A stretch of 64,000 nucleotides of DNA. It comes from Rhineura floridana. Taxonomy: Eukaryota > Chordata > Lepidosauria > Squamata > Rhineuridae. Position numbers and translations under genes: made by a program. Of the stretch, positions 1 through 10,078 are shown one piece after another; position 1 is the stretch's first letter, and every line of letters starts with the position of its first letter. The DNA lies in assembly GCF_030035675.1 (NCBI RefSeq), contig NC_084483.1, forward strand, positions 62,001-126,000, read 5' to 3'. The notes under the pieces are model-generated. The model worked only from the letters and a program-made list of their open reading frames with translations, was not told where the DNA came from and made no database searches.

Positions 1-988
1 TAGATGCAATTCAGAGGGTCCTCTTTCAGGTCCTGTTCCAACTTTTAAAGGAGTAAAGCAAGGATGTATACTAACCCCATTGTTTTTTAATGTTTATATA
101 AACTCTTTAGCTATAGCCCTCGACTACTTTAATACACATCACCCAAAGCTAGCTCACAGGCACCTATCAGTGCACTGCTATTATATGCTGACGATGCAGT
201 AATTTTGTCCCAGTCACCTACAGGAAAGCCTTGCAAATTCCAGCTCAATGCTGCCATGATGAACAGTTACAAATAAATTACCAAAAAACAAAGGTCATGG
301 ATTTTGCTAAAAGACCTAGAATGTATGGATGGTTAATAAATGGATATAGGATTGAACAGATAAAGATCTAGAAATACCTGAGTGTAGTCTTTCAGGCAAA
401 TGGAAGCCGGAAGGAGCAAGTAGAGTACGCCGCCTAGACAGCTTAATGGAGTGCTTTTGCTATACTAAATTTTATCTGCACTAGAGAAGGATTTTATGTA
501 CCACCAGCAATAAAGTTGTTTAAAACCACATCATTAACCCAGCTTCAATATGGAGCACAAATCAGACCTTATTCCAGTTTTAAATCTCTGGAAGCAGTAC
601 AATCCAAATTTTAAAGGGCTTTCTTTCAAGTACCTCACTGTGCTCCAAACGTTGCTTTACAACTGGAGGCTGGCCTCCTTAAGGTTGAAACTAGGGCCTG
701 GCTCACCACCTTTAACTTCTGGCTGAAACTAATCTTTTTTCCAATTGGTTTGGCTCCACTAACATTACAGAACGAGTTACAGTAAATATGGAAGCAAACC
801 TTGCCTCAAAACCTCCAGTTATATGGACTCTCCTTGGGTTATCTCTTCTCCCAAGGATATGATGTGGCTAGAATGATTCTCAGACAACACATTGTTGATG
901 TTGAACACCAATATGATCTGGGTTAAACCTGCAACTACACCTCAATTGACAGAGCACTCCAGCCTAATAAAACTGCAAACTACCTTTT

Positions 989-2910
989 TTTTTTTTTACA
1001 ATGATTTTTATTCAAATTTTCATAAAACATACAAAACAAAATCATAAAACATTCAAAGACAAAAAACAAAACAAAACAAAAATGATTAAACAAAAAAATA
1101 AAATGTTGACTTCCCATTTGTCACAGATCAAATCAGTTATAGGTCTACAATATATAACAATCCTGTCTCTTAAATTATATTATAAAATCACTTTTCTCCA
1201 GTAGTTATCTTAATTAATCATAAAATCTCATAAACATTACTTTATTCTTTCCACAAAAAGTCAAAGAGAGGTTTCAATTCTTTAAGAAATATATCTATCA
1301 ATTTTTCTCCAAATAAACATGTCGATTAATCCATCTCGTTAATAATAATAATAATCTTATTGTCATAACCATAGTCCAAATAAACATATCGATTAATCCA
1401 TCTCATCAAAATCTGTTAGGTCCAATAATTTCAATAGCCATTATTCCATTATCCATATTAATTCCATCTTCCATCTTCAATAGTCCTGTTAAGTCCAGTA
1501 ATTTCAGTGTCCAATCTTCCATTATCAGTATTCCATAATAATCTTGCTGTCATAGCCATAGTCATATAATAAGAGTCTGATGGGAATTTCCTCTATCCCA
1601 AATATTTTCTTGCCATCAATTCTGAATAAGTTGCTGAAATATTGTTGTAAAGTCATATCTCTGTTCTTCTTTTTTACAGAATGCACTGGCTCATCTCTTG
1701 AGAGTTTTTCCATTGTCACATGGCTGCAGTTAATTCCATAGATTTTCTCTATATCAAGCTCCATCACATCATTCCAGTCCAGAAGATTATCCAAGCCATT
1801 GATAACTTTATCTCTAATATCTTCATTAATTTCTTCAGAGATAACGTTAAATTCCAAACAGTAGGTTTTATTTCTAATATCCATAAAGTCCAGATCTTTT
1901 TCCAATTCCACATTTGTTCCAATCTCCAGGGCTTGTATCTTCCCTTTATTTTTTCTTTTCTCATCTCTGATCTCATTCTCCTCTCTCACAGGATCCCCTA
2001 TTTCTTTAAGCTCCTGCGTCATTTTGCTCAGTTCCATTTTCAGCTCCTTACTGCCCTGTCGCAGGGTTTGTTTCGTTATCTCAATCTCATCCATTATTTT
2101 CTGAAACATAATTACTTCCAGATTCTCAGCCACTTTCTTGATTGCCATTTTTAAAACCACGAAAACAAAACAAAACAAAAATAAAGAAGAACCACTTCTT
2201 ATTTCAGCAACAATTGGGTTAATATTCCAGGCTTGATGACATCACAGTATAAACAGAGCAGCCTGCCTTATCTCTCTATGTTCAAGAATACAAAACAAAT
2301 TTAGTTCCCAGCATCAAAACAGTTAGTGGCGTCGTGAAGAAGCAGATTCGTCAAAATAAAATAGACCAAAAAGAGAATAGTCCCAGACAATATAATGTTC
2401 CTCGGAATAGAAATCCCTCTTCTGTTTATATCTTTAGAATGCACTTCCAGGACAGCTTTTTGCAATAGAAACAGAGATAAGCTGTTAATTTCGTGAATAA
2501 CAGAGAAGAGTTATAGCTCACCCAGAAGTTCTTTAAAGCTGATTCATTTGACAAATCTCTTTTTGCTGCAACAATTTAAACCAAGTAAAAAAATAATAGA
2601 AAGAAGGGTGGTTGCCTGTTAGTCCGTTTTCTCTTTGAAGAGAAGATAAACGTATCGCATTAATCAGATAGAGCTTGTTCGGAAGTCTGTCCGGCATTGC
2701 TGGCTGGACCTTTTCTCATAAATTAATGAAATCCAGTCCTCCCAACAAAAACAGGCTTTTGAGGTTGATCTCTACGTTTCTCCCTGCCCGGGAGAAATTT
2801 CATCAGTCAAAAAAAAAAATGTTCTGACTGATTTATATCTGAATAAGCTTCTTCTGCGGCGGGAGCCTGTCTCAAAAGCAGGCACAAGTGAAGTCACCCT
2901 TCCCGGAAGT
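989..2910 (-). mobile_element. ORF1-only L1 derivative (HAL1-like), copy 1
   Basis: Read on the minus strand, this 1.9 kb element starts with ACTTCCGGGAAGGGTGACTT, has a 5' leader of about 760 bases, one open frame (2148-1525), a 3' UTR of about 530 bases and a poly(A) tail (the T run at 985-1000). It is flanked by the direct repeat CTGCAAACTACCTTTT at about 973-988 and 2911-2926, so it inserted by target-primed reverse transcription into the older LINE. No endonuclease or reverse transcriptase is encoded. Copy 2 at 59176-61168 has the same ends and the same layout, so this is a propagating short form rather than a one-off deletion. It must depend on an L1 for mobility (inference). Confidence 0.85.
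1525..2148 (-). CDS. L1 ORF1p-like protein, coiled coil plus RRM-like domain
   Basis: This is a 207-residue open frame starting at the ATG of MAIKKVAENLE; an in-frame upstream ATG at 2178 would add ten residues but is not shared exactly with the second copy. Residues about 1-75 are rich in charged heptads (QKIMDEIEITKQTLRQ) and look like a coiled coil. Residues about 85-190 contain YCLEFNVISEE, DKVINGLDNLL and a basic strand before FSNLF, matching the layout of the L1 ORF1p RRM (RNA-binding, chaperone) domain. It stops soon after the point where L1 ORF1p enters its C-terminal domain, so that domain seems to be missing. The frame has no stop although the element is noncoding for the host, so insertion is fairly recent or the ORF was under selection until recently. 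Confidence 0.75.
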   Translation of the reverse strand: MAIKKVAENLEVIMFQKIMDEIEITKQTLRQGSKELKMELSKMTQELKEIGDPVREENEIRDEKRKNKGKIQALEIGTNVELEKDLDFMDIRNKTYCLEFNVISEEINEDIRDKVINGLDNLLDWNDVMELDIEKIYGINCSHVTMEKLSRDEPVHSVKKKNRDMTLQQYFSNLFRIDGKKIFGIEEIPIRLLLYDYGYDSKIIMEY

Positions 2911-3150
2911 CTGCAAACTACCTTTTTGTACTCTCAGTTCAAAAACATCAAAGAGCTTTCACAATGGCACATTTTAATGTCCTCCCTTCAGTAGTTATGG
3001 AGGGAGATATAGAAAAATCCCTTACCATGACTGTAAGTGCCCTTGTGACTCCAGAGAGGTGGAAACGGTGACCCATGTTCTCCTGTACTATTCATTCTAT
3101 CTTGATTTACGAAGAACTCTAATTGAACCTCTCCTACTGAAATCCCCAGG

Positions 3151-3570
3151 ACGGGGAAGAAACTGGCAATCCCACCCCATATATACGGTCTGCCTAGTAA
3201 ACATCGCAAGACGTCACCCTAAGAGTCGGAAACGACTCGCACTACAAGTGCGGGGACACCCAAGATCCTCTGTGGCGCAGAGTGGTAAGCGGCGGTAATG
3301 CAGCCGAAAGCTCTGCTCATGACCAGAGTTTGATTCCAACGGAAAGAGGAAGTTGAATCTCCGGTAAAAGGGGTCGAGGTCTACTCAGCCTTCCATCCAT
3401 CCGTGGTCGGTAAAATGAGTACCCGGCATATGCTGGGGGGTAAAGAAAGGCCGGGGACGGAACTGGCAATCCCATGCCATATATACGGTCTGCCTGGTAA
3501 ACGTCGCAAGACGTCACCCTAAGAGTTGGAAACAACTCGCACTACAAGTGCTGGGACACCTTTACCTTTT
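3151..3570 (+). mobile_element. Dimeric tRNA-derived SINE
   Basis: Two SINE monomers lie head to tail inside one 15-base target duplication (ACTGAAATCCCCAGG at 3136-3150 and 3571-3585). The first (3151-3262) is only the 3' half. The second (3263-3570) is complete, with A-box-like TGGCGCAGAGTGGTAAGC and B-box-like AGTTTGATTCC, then a conserved body ending in a small hairpin (GTTGGAAACAAC) and a CCTTT-type tail. The 3' hairpin resembles, but is not the same as, the BovB-type SINE tail elsewhere in the window, so an RTE-type LINE is a possible partner (inference). Confidence 0.8.
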
Positions 3571-4083
3571 ACTGAAATCCCCAGGGTGATCAGAGTAATT
3601 CTATGTTTCTTTACTCCTTTCTGACCAAAATACATTTATTACTTTTAGTGTTGCCAAATTTTGCGCTGCAGCAAATAAAACTCACCAGGAACTAACCCAA
3701 GCCATCTTGCAACCTCCCCCCCAAACATTATAATCTTATGTCTTAACACATAAGGGATGTGTCCTCTTGTATCACTGAAAGGGTTTCTAAGTTTTTTATG
3801 ACCTCAATGCAAATTAGGGGGAAAGAGAAACACTTCTACAAAATTGTACTGCTCTCATGTCACTTTTTATATGCTTTATATTAATTCTGCTGGTCTGTGA
3901 CCATAATAAATGAATTGACTGATTGCTGCCTTAACAATCTAATCTTATATCACGTTTTAACAATTTTATCTTGTATTTTCTTTCCCCATTTTATTATATT
4001 TTATTCTTCTGCATATTAGGATAATCTCCTCTTATGAGAGTTTTATGCTGGTCATTGATAGTAACAATAAAGATTTGATTTTA

Positions 4084-5030
4084 ACATGTATATGACACTT
4101 CTTAGAGTGTTCCAAGCATTTCAGACACATTTTAATCCTTACAACAATCCTATCAGGCAGGTCAGGATTATTCCTGTATCACAGGTGAGGGTCTGAGAGA
4201 GATTCATAAGCCTTTGACCGCTGTTAGGGTGACTTTTAGTTCCCACCAAAGGTGGGCTTGCTCACCTCAATACCCCGAGAAGGAGTGCAAGCAGTGAGGA
4301 TTCCAATTAACTGCTTGGATGTTCAGCCAGATACCAAGTAAAGACACAAGTACACTTCTTGATCAAAAAGTGGGTCTCAAGCTCACACAGACACAACAGT
4401 CTGGCGAGGAAGAGAGCCCTGTTTATTATCTGTTTCACCATTTTATAGCTTTCTCAAGCAAAAATATTAGCAGACAGAATATATCATAACATAAAAGAAA
4501 AAATAACAAGCCGAAGCTACATATCACTTGTATTTCAACGACAGGATGTTGTTTCTTTGAAAATCAGGACTATGAACAGTATTGTAAAATAAGACAATGA
4601 AAAAGGGGCATGGATTGACGCTTAGAGATCATAAACATGGAAGCACATACATATAAAGGGTCACTCTAACTGCTACAATTTTAATGAGAATTGTTTTGGA
4701 ATTGGAATTGTTTTGCTGAATTTGCTAGAAAAAGATATGGGGGTGTGAAAGGAGTGTAAAGGGCAAGGAGAGTAGAACAGAATGTAGTTATCTTCTCAAA
4801 ACAATGTTGCGGCTTCACAGGCACCTCTGAGGCTGTTTTCCCACGCAAGTGAAAACGAAACCCAGAGAGCTTAAGCTCCCTATCTCCTCTGGGTCCCGTT
4901 GACCCTTACAGCTTGGTTCATGATTTACCTATTAGAGTTTCTGAGGTTTTTTTTTTTTTCAGGCCCTGGGCTTAATTTTTCCCAACACCACCTAGTAAAT
5001 GCATGGCAGAGGCATGCATGATCTCATAGG
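4084..5030 (+). repeat. MIR-like SINE fragment split by an LTR
   Basis: Bases 4125-4200 carry the familiar MIR core (AATCC-TTACAACAATCCTATCAGG, then a run ending in CTGAGAGAG), and 4970-5010 carries a continuation (CACCTAGTAAATGCATGGCAGAGG). The solo LTR at 4222-4910 sits between the halves. The match is by eye and the SINE is old. Confidence 0.45.
4222..4910 (-). mobile_element. Solo LTR of an old endogenous retrovirus-like element
   Basis: The block begins TGTTAGGG and ends CCCTTACA, so it has TG...CA ends with inverted TGTWAGGG termini. On the minus strand there is an AATAAA-type signal near 4425 in the expected R position. About 690 bases fits an LTR. No internal genes are attached, so it is a fossil solo LTR. 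I could not see a clean target duplication, which lowers confidence in the exact ends. Confidence 0.5.
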
Positions 5031-5487
5031 TATGGATGTTTGAGACTGCTCCACAAAAGAGCAAGTCCCTGGTTTTTGAATCCCCCCCTCTGCCATGTAC
5101 TCTCTCCTCTCTCTCTCTGTTTCAGGCCCCCTCATTGGGAATACAGCTGCAGCACAAGGGGACTGGGGAAGACCTGCCCTGGGAGTGAGTATCTGGCATC
5201 TGGGTGCTTGCTACTAGCTCCTTTGGGCTGCTGTCTGTCCACACAGCTGAAGTCCCTGGTAAGTGCTACAAGGACTGGGACCCCCTGCCTGGCCCTTGCT
5301 TCAGAGAGAGGCTGCAGTTAATCTCGTAGCCTCTTGCAACAGCTGCTGGCTGTGCCAGGAGGCATAAAAGCCCAGCTGCCCTTGGGGAGCTCCTTAGGGA
5401 GTCCCGAGGGTGAGGGCGCTACCCCCTTTCTATTACCTTTTCTTGTTTTTTATTTTTTTTATTTTTTTGTTTTCTGTTAAACCAGTC
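5031..5487. other. Unassigned unique-looking stretch
   Basis: I recognise nothing with confidence here. It is GC-rich around 5100-5420 with a TATA-like GCATAAAAG at about 5364, followed by a T-rich run near 5440-5475. It may be part of the hAT element next to it or of an unidentified LTR. The open frame at 5040-5321 has no recognisable domain. Confidence 0.3.
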
Positions 5488-6104
5488 TAGAGGAGATTGG
5501 TGGTGGGGAGATGCAGAGAAATTATTATAGATCTGTTGAACCAAACTGAAGATACTAGTTGCTTCCAGACAATACTTAGCGGCATCATTGACTACCAAGT
5601 TGAAAGAGTGTGCATTTCAGGGCACAAAAAAGGCACGTGGATTTATGTCCAGGACTCTCTTTTGTACGCCATTTTCTTTGCCTTTCATGTTACTCCCATT
5701 ATGATAACCTTGACCACGCAGATTCTCAATTGGTAATCCCATTTCCTCAAGCTGTCCAAGAAGAGTTTCTGTCATAAAGGCACCTGTAGTCTCCTTTAGT
5801 GGAACAAATCCCAAGAAATGTTCTCTTATGATAACCTCAGGCTCAGATATCTCATTATCTGATGGTTTGATTACATCAACATAATGTACAATCATTGTTA
5901 TTTGTTCAACATGACTAACATCAGGTGTGCAGTCCACTGTTGTGGTATTTATCTTAAAATAAAAAATAAAAATTGTCAGTTGCATTTTTTACAAGGGTTA
6001 AAAAAACTAATCTGTATAGAACTGTGCCCCTCAAAGGCCAGTACTGCGCCCCTCTGAGGTCTGTGCCCTAGGCAGCTGCCTAGCTGGCCTAATGATAGCA
6101 CTGG
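5488..6104 (-). pseudogene. hAT transposase fragment (DUF4371/ZMYM1-like type)
   Basis: The minus strand reads VDCTPDVSHVEQITMIVHYVD-like residues followed by EHFLGFVPLKETTGAFMTE, GLPIENLRGQGYHNGSNMKG and VLDINPRAFFVP, then after one in-frame TGA (5617-5619, at a normally Cys position) NAHSFNLVVNDAAK. This is the DUF4371 and catalytic region of hAT transposases of the type also domesticated in ZMYM1-like proteins; the RGQGYDNGSNM block is diagnostic. The 5' end at about 6100 has CAGTGCTATCATTAGG, a possible hAT terminal repeat. The copy stops at about 5488 (FSAS). It is a dead transposon remnant; nothing suggests a host gene. Confidence 0.75.
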
Positions 6105-6265
6105 TCCTGGGCATCACCCATATTCCTCCATACTAAGACTCCTCCTAAACACCTAATATGGGCCCAACACAAGCCCACCAACAAAGCCTGCCAGAGCGAA
6201 TTATCCCAGTAGGCCTCTGCGAGGATTGGGAACAGTCACACCCATTCAAACTTTTTCACACAGGG

Positions 6266-6380
6266 CAGAGCTTGGAAAAGGTACTTTTTTGAACTACAAC
6301 TCCCATCAGCCCAATCCAGTGGCCATGCTGGCTGGGGCTGATGGGAGTTGTAGTTCAAAAAAGTAACTTTTCCCCAGGGC
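6266..6380. mobile_element. Palindromic hAT-type MITE, copy 1
   Basis: About 115 bases form a nearly perfect hairpin: GAGCTTGGAAAAGGTACTTT at the left is mirrored by AAAGTAACTTTTCC at the right, with a core of CAACTCCCATCAGCCC and GGGCTGATGGGAGTTG. The same element at 26276-26391 has a perfect 8-bp target duplication, which assigns the family to hAT. Confidence 0.75.
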
Positions 6381-7019
6381 CCATCTATTCCCCCTCCTGT
6401 CTCACACCCAGGGAGGGCCAGCCTTCTACCAGTTACAGACTCTCACTCTGAAGGCATCTGGCGACTTTCTCCTCTCATTCAGTTCACTGCACAGGCTCCC
6501 ACCCTGTGCAGGAACTACACATGCACCACAAGATTAGGGTTGCCATATTGCCCGGTTAGCTGGGTTTTACCCAGATTGTTTGCATGCCACCTGGCACCCA
6601 GCTAGCCCCTTAGGTGGCCCGGAGTCTCAGCTTTAATTTTTTAAAAAATTAAGTTTCTAGGTAGTCCGGTTCTCGAGATATATGTAAAAACGTCAGCCGC
6701 CCCCCGACTGTTAAATCTTTCTTTAAACAATACTGTATACAGTACTATAGCACTTCGTAGCTTTAACCCCGCCCATTCAGGATTGCAGCCAATCAGTGAA
6801 GCCAGGATTGTGTTTCTGTTTCATTGATGTGAGGCAGTGTCTAGAAAACAAAATGGTGGTTCCCCCTCCCCCCCGTTTATCTGAAAATCTCATAAATTGG
6901 GTAAGTATATACATTGCAGTTTTTCCCCCTCTTGTGTGCAGGAGTCAGATCTTGGGCAGTGTTTTGAAAACCTTCCCAATACTTGCTTTTTGTAAAAGCA
7001 ATGCTAATCCCATATGCCC

Positions 7020-7085
7020 AGAGTAAATCCCATTGAATTCAATAGGACTTACTTTTGAGTAGACATGGTTATGAATGTGCTGAAA
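7020..7085. repeat. GAATTC-centred small palindromic repeat
   Basis: Contains CCCATTGAATTCAATAGG with flanking CTTACTTTTGAGTAGACATGG, the core of a small palindromic repeat seen many times in the window; a degraded second copy lies at 7525-7600. Confidence 0.5.
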
Positions 7086-7673
7086 ATCAATGGGACTTTG
7101 GAGTGAATGTAAAAAAGAATTGTGCTTGTGTTCTTTCTGTCCCCCCCCCCCAGTCCTATTTTAAAGCAAGTAGGCAGGGCTTACATAGGTATTACAGTTT
7201 TTATTCTGTAGGAAAGTAATACTGATTTTTTAAAACTAATACTGATTTTTCTGCAATGACCAACTGGTTTGACAATAAACTATTATATGGGCTATATGTA
7301 TTTATACATCTGCAGTGTGTGCGTGTGCGTGTATGGAGTCTTTCCAACAACCCTGTGAGGTAGGGTTGGAAACCAAGGCAGCTCACAACAAGAAATAAAG
7401 CCATTTAAAATCCAATAACCATAAAAACAAGTATAAACAATTGCAAAACAGCATAAAGTGGCATGATTCAGAATTTTGGGTTGTGTGAATGAAGTTGCTT
7501 ATCACTTGAGGTTGCAGTTCTGCCCCTGTTTGAGTAAGCCCCACTGAATACACTGGGACTTGCTTCTGAATAAATAAACCTAGGATTGCACTATACATAT
7601 CTTTACAGTTTGTGTAAATAATAAATATATTTGATAGTCATGCTTATATAATTATTTCTTCATTTATCATATT

Positions 7674-8517
7674 TTTGGTTTTTGGTTAGGAATCCTGACT
7701 GGTTCTGAGATGCTTAGTTTTCTGCCTTACTCATAGGAATCTTCTTGTGGTTGGTATGGTATTGCATTTAAGAAATCATGGTACGAAATGGCCTGAATCA
7801 GTATAAGGCAGATTCCTTGGTTCCTAAAAGTGGGAAGAGACGCAAGGGCCGCAGTGACTCCAACATTTATTTATTTTTATTTACAACATTTATATACCGC
7901 TTTATTGTAAAAAATCTCAAAGCGGTTTACAGAAAGAATTAAAACTATAAAATTATTGGCAAAAGCGTTAAGGACAGATACTTAAAAACATTCAAAATAA
8001 TAAAACGAACAATGAGTTAAAAACAGATTTTAAAACACAATAGCTTCCACATGCCTGGAGAGGCTTGCCTCAAGAAAACAGATTTTAGCAGGTGCTGAAA
8101 AGAGGCGTCTGCCTAATGTCAATAGGCAAGGAGTTCCAAAGCGTAGGTGCTGCCACTTAACAGGACTGATTTCTTACAAGAGCAGAACAAGTACTATGTG
8201 GCACCCATAACATGGAAAGCACAGCTTGAACTTGGCCTGGTAGCAAATCAGCAACCAATGCAGATTTCAGAGCAGAGGATCTGTGCTGATAGGATCTCAC
8301 TCATGTCAGCAATTGTGCTGCAACATTCTGCATTAACTGCAGTCCCCAAGTCAGGTTGTGCTGCATGGGGATTTCTGTGACCTTGGCTGACTGCTAGGAT
8401 TTTTTTAGTTTGGGTTTTTGGTTATGAATCCTGACTGGTTGTGGGATGGTGAGTTTTCTGCCTTACTCATAGGAATCTTGTTGTGGTTGGTATGGTATTA
8501 CATTTAGGAAAGTGATA
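7674..8517 (+). repeat. Direct duplication of about 100 bases flanking an L2 fragment
   Basis: Bases 7674-7775 and 8404-8517 share ATCCTGACTGGTT, TTTTCTGCCTTACTCATAGG and TTGTGGTTGGTATGGTATT with under one change in ten by eye. Between them lie a SINE tail (about 7778-7830) and an L2 fragment (7860-8390). It is too long for a normal target duplication. Confidence 0.7.
7860..8390 (-). mobile_element. L2 LINE 3' fragment
   Basis: The minus strand holds the L2 3' end (ACCGCTTTGAGATTTTTTAC and an A/T-rich tail) plus decayed C-terminal ORF2 residues; it parallels the better copies at 10079-11941 and 28046-31325. It is 5' truncated. Confidence 0.65.
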
Positions 8518-9119
8518 CTGCCTTTTGTGTTGTTTTTTTCCTATTTGCATTTCACTTATCTTTAACCTCACTCCGTTACAGCCATAGAAGCAACAGCAGC
8601 ATATGCAAGATAATTAACTCCCATTAGTGATAAGAGCAAGAATTTATAATTATTATTTCAATTAAAACAAGAGGCTTATCAATACTTTGAAGAGTACCAT
8701 ATATTTATTTTCTTTCTGAGCCCAGGACTGGGTCTTTCATGATGCCCGAGGGGGGGGGAGCAGGAGAGTAGTTGATCAGACTGACATCCTGGCATTGGTA
8801 ATCGTAATTAGCAAGGTATGTGTGGGGTTGTTGCACACTTCCAGGCCCAGTTTCATTTTAAGTATGGTGATGGAACCTGTGTAGATGTGGTTGATCAAAG
8901 GGAGAAGAATTTTTGAGTTAAGCAAAGCTCTGCTTTTATGAAACCTAAGAAACATACAGATACTTTGAATGTCTGAGTGCCTGCACCAGTGGAATACTGG
9001 AGGAACTTGTAAAACTTGCTGCAACAGTATTTAGAACTGAGCATGTGGTGTGAAAGACTCCTTTTCCTAACATTTTGGCTTCTTGTTTTTCTCCACCCAC
9101 CACATCTCTGAAATATATC

Positions 9120-9300
9120 GTATATGGTTAACCGTACTGCTGCCCTGACTTACTTTATGTTTGTTGCTATTTTGTGTTTTTATTATGTTTTTATATTGAT
9201 CGTGTATTTTTATTGTTTTTATTATATTTGTAAGCTGTCCTGAGCTCTGTTTTTAACAGCAGAAGGGCAGGATATAAATCCTCTTAATCAACCAATAAAT
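9120..9300 (+). mobile_element. LINE 3' end (CR1/L2 type)
   Basis: T-rich sequence followed by GTAAGCTGTCCTGAGCTC and AGGGCAGGATATAAATCC, the usual 3' end of L2/CR1-like LINEs. Only the tail is present. Confidence 0.55.
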
Positions 9301-9654
9301 ATTCCATAGTGTTGGAAACTAGAGTCTAGGCGTTTAAGGCTGGAAATGTTGCTTTAAAAAAAAAGATTTCTCACATCTTTCCCCAGTTTTTGGTGGTAAT
9401 TCCTAGGCACAAAAACAAAACAACTGGACAATCCAAATATTAATATGCAAATAATTTGCATAATATGCAAATTAGCCTACCCGGATTTGTGGGACTGGAA
9501 TATGGCAACCCTACACAAGATCGACTCAGCGTTGGCAAATTCTAACTAGCCACGTATCAGACTTAGGCATAACTGTTAAGCCATTGAGCGAAACAAGATG
9601 GGAGAGTCTGATCGATGCTTTGAAGCCACTGAGATATCATCTTGGTAGTATATA

Positions 9655-10063
9655 CAGGAATACCCCGCTATACGGACCTTCATTTTAAGGACACTCGCGA
9701 GTATGGACATAGTTACAGTAGCACCATTCCCCTGTTTACATATGCTCACTTCACAAGAACGGACACTTAACTTTGGTTGTGGCCTGTTCTTTCGGTGTGT
9801 GGGGGGGTGGAAAGAGATGCGATTGCGCGACCGCAAATCAGCTGGGAGGCGCGATCGCGATCAGCTGAGAGGCATGGCAGCACAGCAGCAGAGGCGCTGC
9901 AGCACAGCAGCAGAGGCTTTAGCGAGGGGCTTTGAGACTCTGCATGAAGGAGAGGTGGCACAATGGCAGCACAAGTGAAGAAAGGTGGTGCTTCACTTTA
10001 AGTACATTTTCGGTTTATGTACTCGCTCTGGACCATTGCGTATGTTAATGCAGGGTATTCCTG
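9655..10063. mobile_element. Tigger/pogo-like MITE
   Basis: Inverted ends CAGGAATACCCCGC and GCAGGGTATTCCTG are flanked by TA on both sides (9653-9654, 10064-10065), the mariner/pogo target. The inside is GC-rich with repeats of GGCAGCACAGCAGCAGAGGC and has no transposase. The open frame at 9703-9978 is incidental. Confidence 0.75.
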
Positions 10064-10078
10064 TATGATGCTTTAATT

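Larger units (their letters stand above)
1..3935 (+). mobile_element. Decayed LINE, probably Vingi/I-group, interrupted by two insertions
   Basis: The first 300 bases translate in pieces to a reverse transcriptase core with the QGC-x-L-x-P-L-F-F-N-x-Y pattern, and at about 3025-3150 to a C-terminal zinc-like motif (C-x-C-x9-H-x4-Y, where the last residue would normally be Cys). The same C-terminal motif and flanking residues (ETVTHVL, LRRTLIEPLL, KSPGR) occur in the younger LINE at 18966-20780, so both belong to one clade. Many stops and frame changes show an old copy. It is cut by an ORF1-only L1 derivative (989-2910) and a SINE dimer (3151-3570), each with its own target duplication. The 3' end runs through a noncoding tail to about 3935 (AATAAATGAATTGACTGATTG-like end). 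The 5' end lies outside the window. The clade name is a judgement from motifs. Confidence 0.7.
6535..9513 (+). mobile_element. Non-autonomous hAT-type element, about 3 kb, with 8-bp TSD
   Basis: The ends are inverted repeats (TAGGGTTGCCATAT at 6535 and ATATGGCAACCCTA ending 9513) and are flanked by the perfect 8-base duplication CACAAGAT (6527-6534 and 9514-9521), the hallmark of hAT transposition. The first kilobase is homologous to the elements at 21390-22410 (opposite strand) and 25228-25650. I see no transposase inside. It has itself collected an L2 fragment (7860-8390), LINE and SINE tails and a roughly 100-base internal duplication. It landed directly beside, or within, the hAT transposase fragment that resumes at 9514. 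Confidence 0.8.

Noticed and set aside
5617-5985. Host ZMYM1-like gene exon
   Set aside because: An in-frame stop, flanking terminal repeat-like sequence and lack of splice sites point to a dead hAT transposon.
9703-9978. 91-codon frame in GC-rich DNA
   Set aside because: Lies wholly in a Tigger-like MITE and overlaps its repeats.
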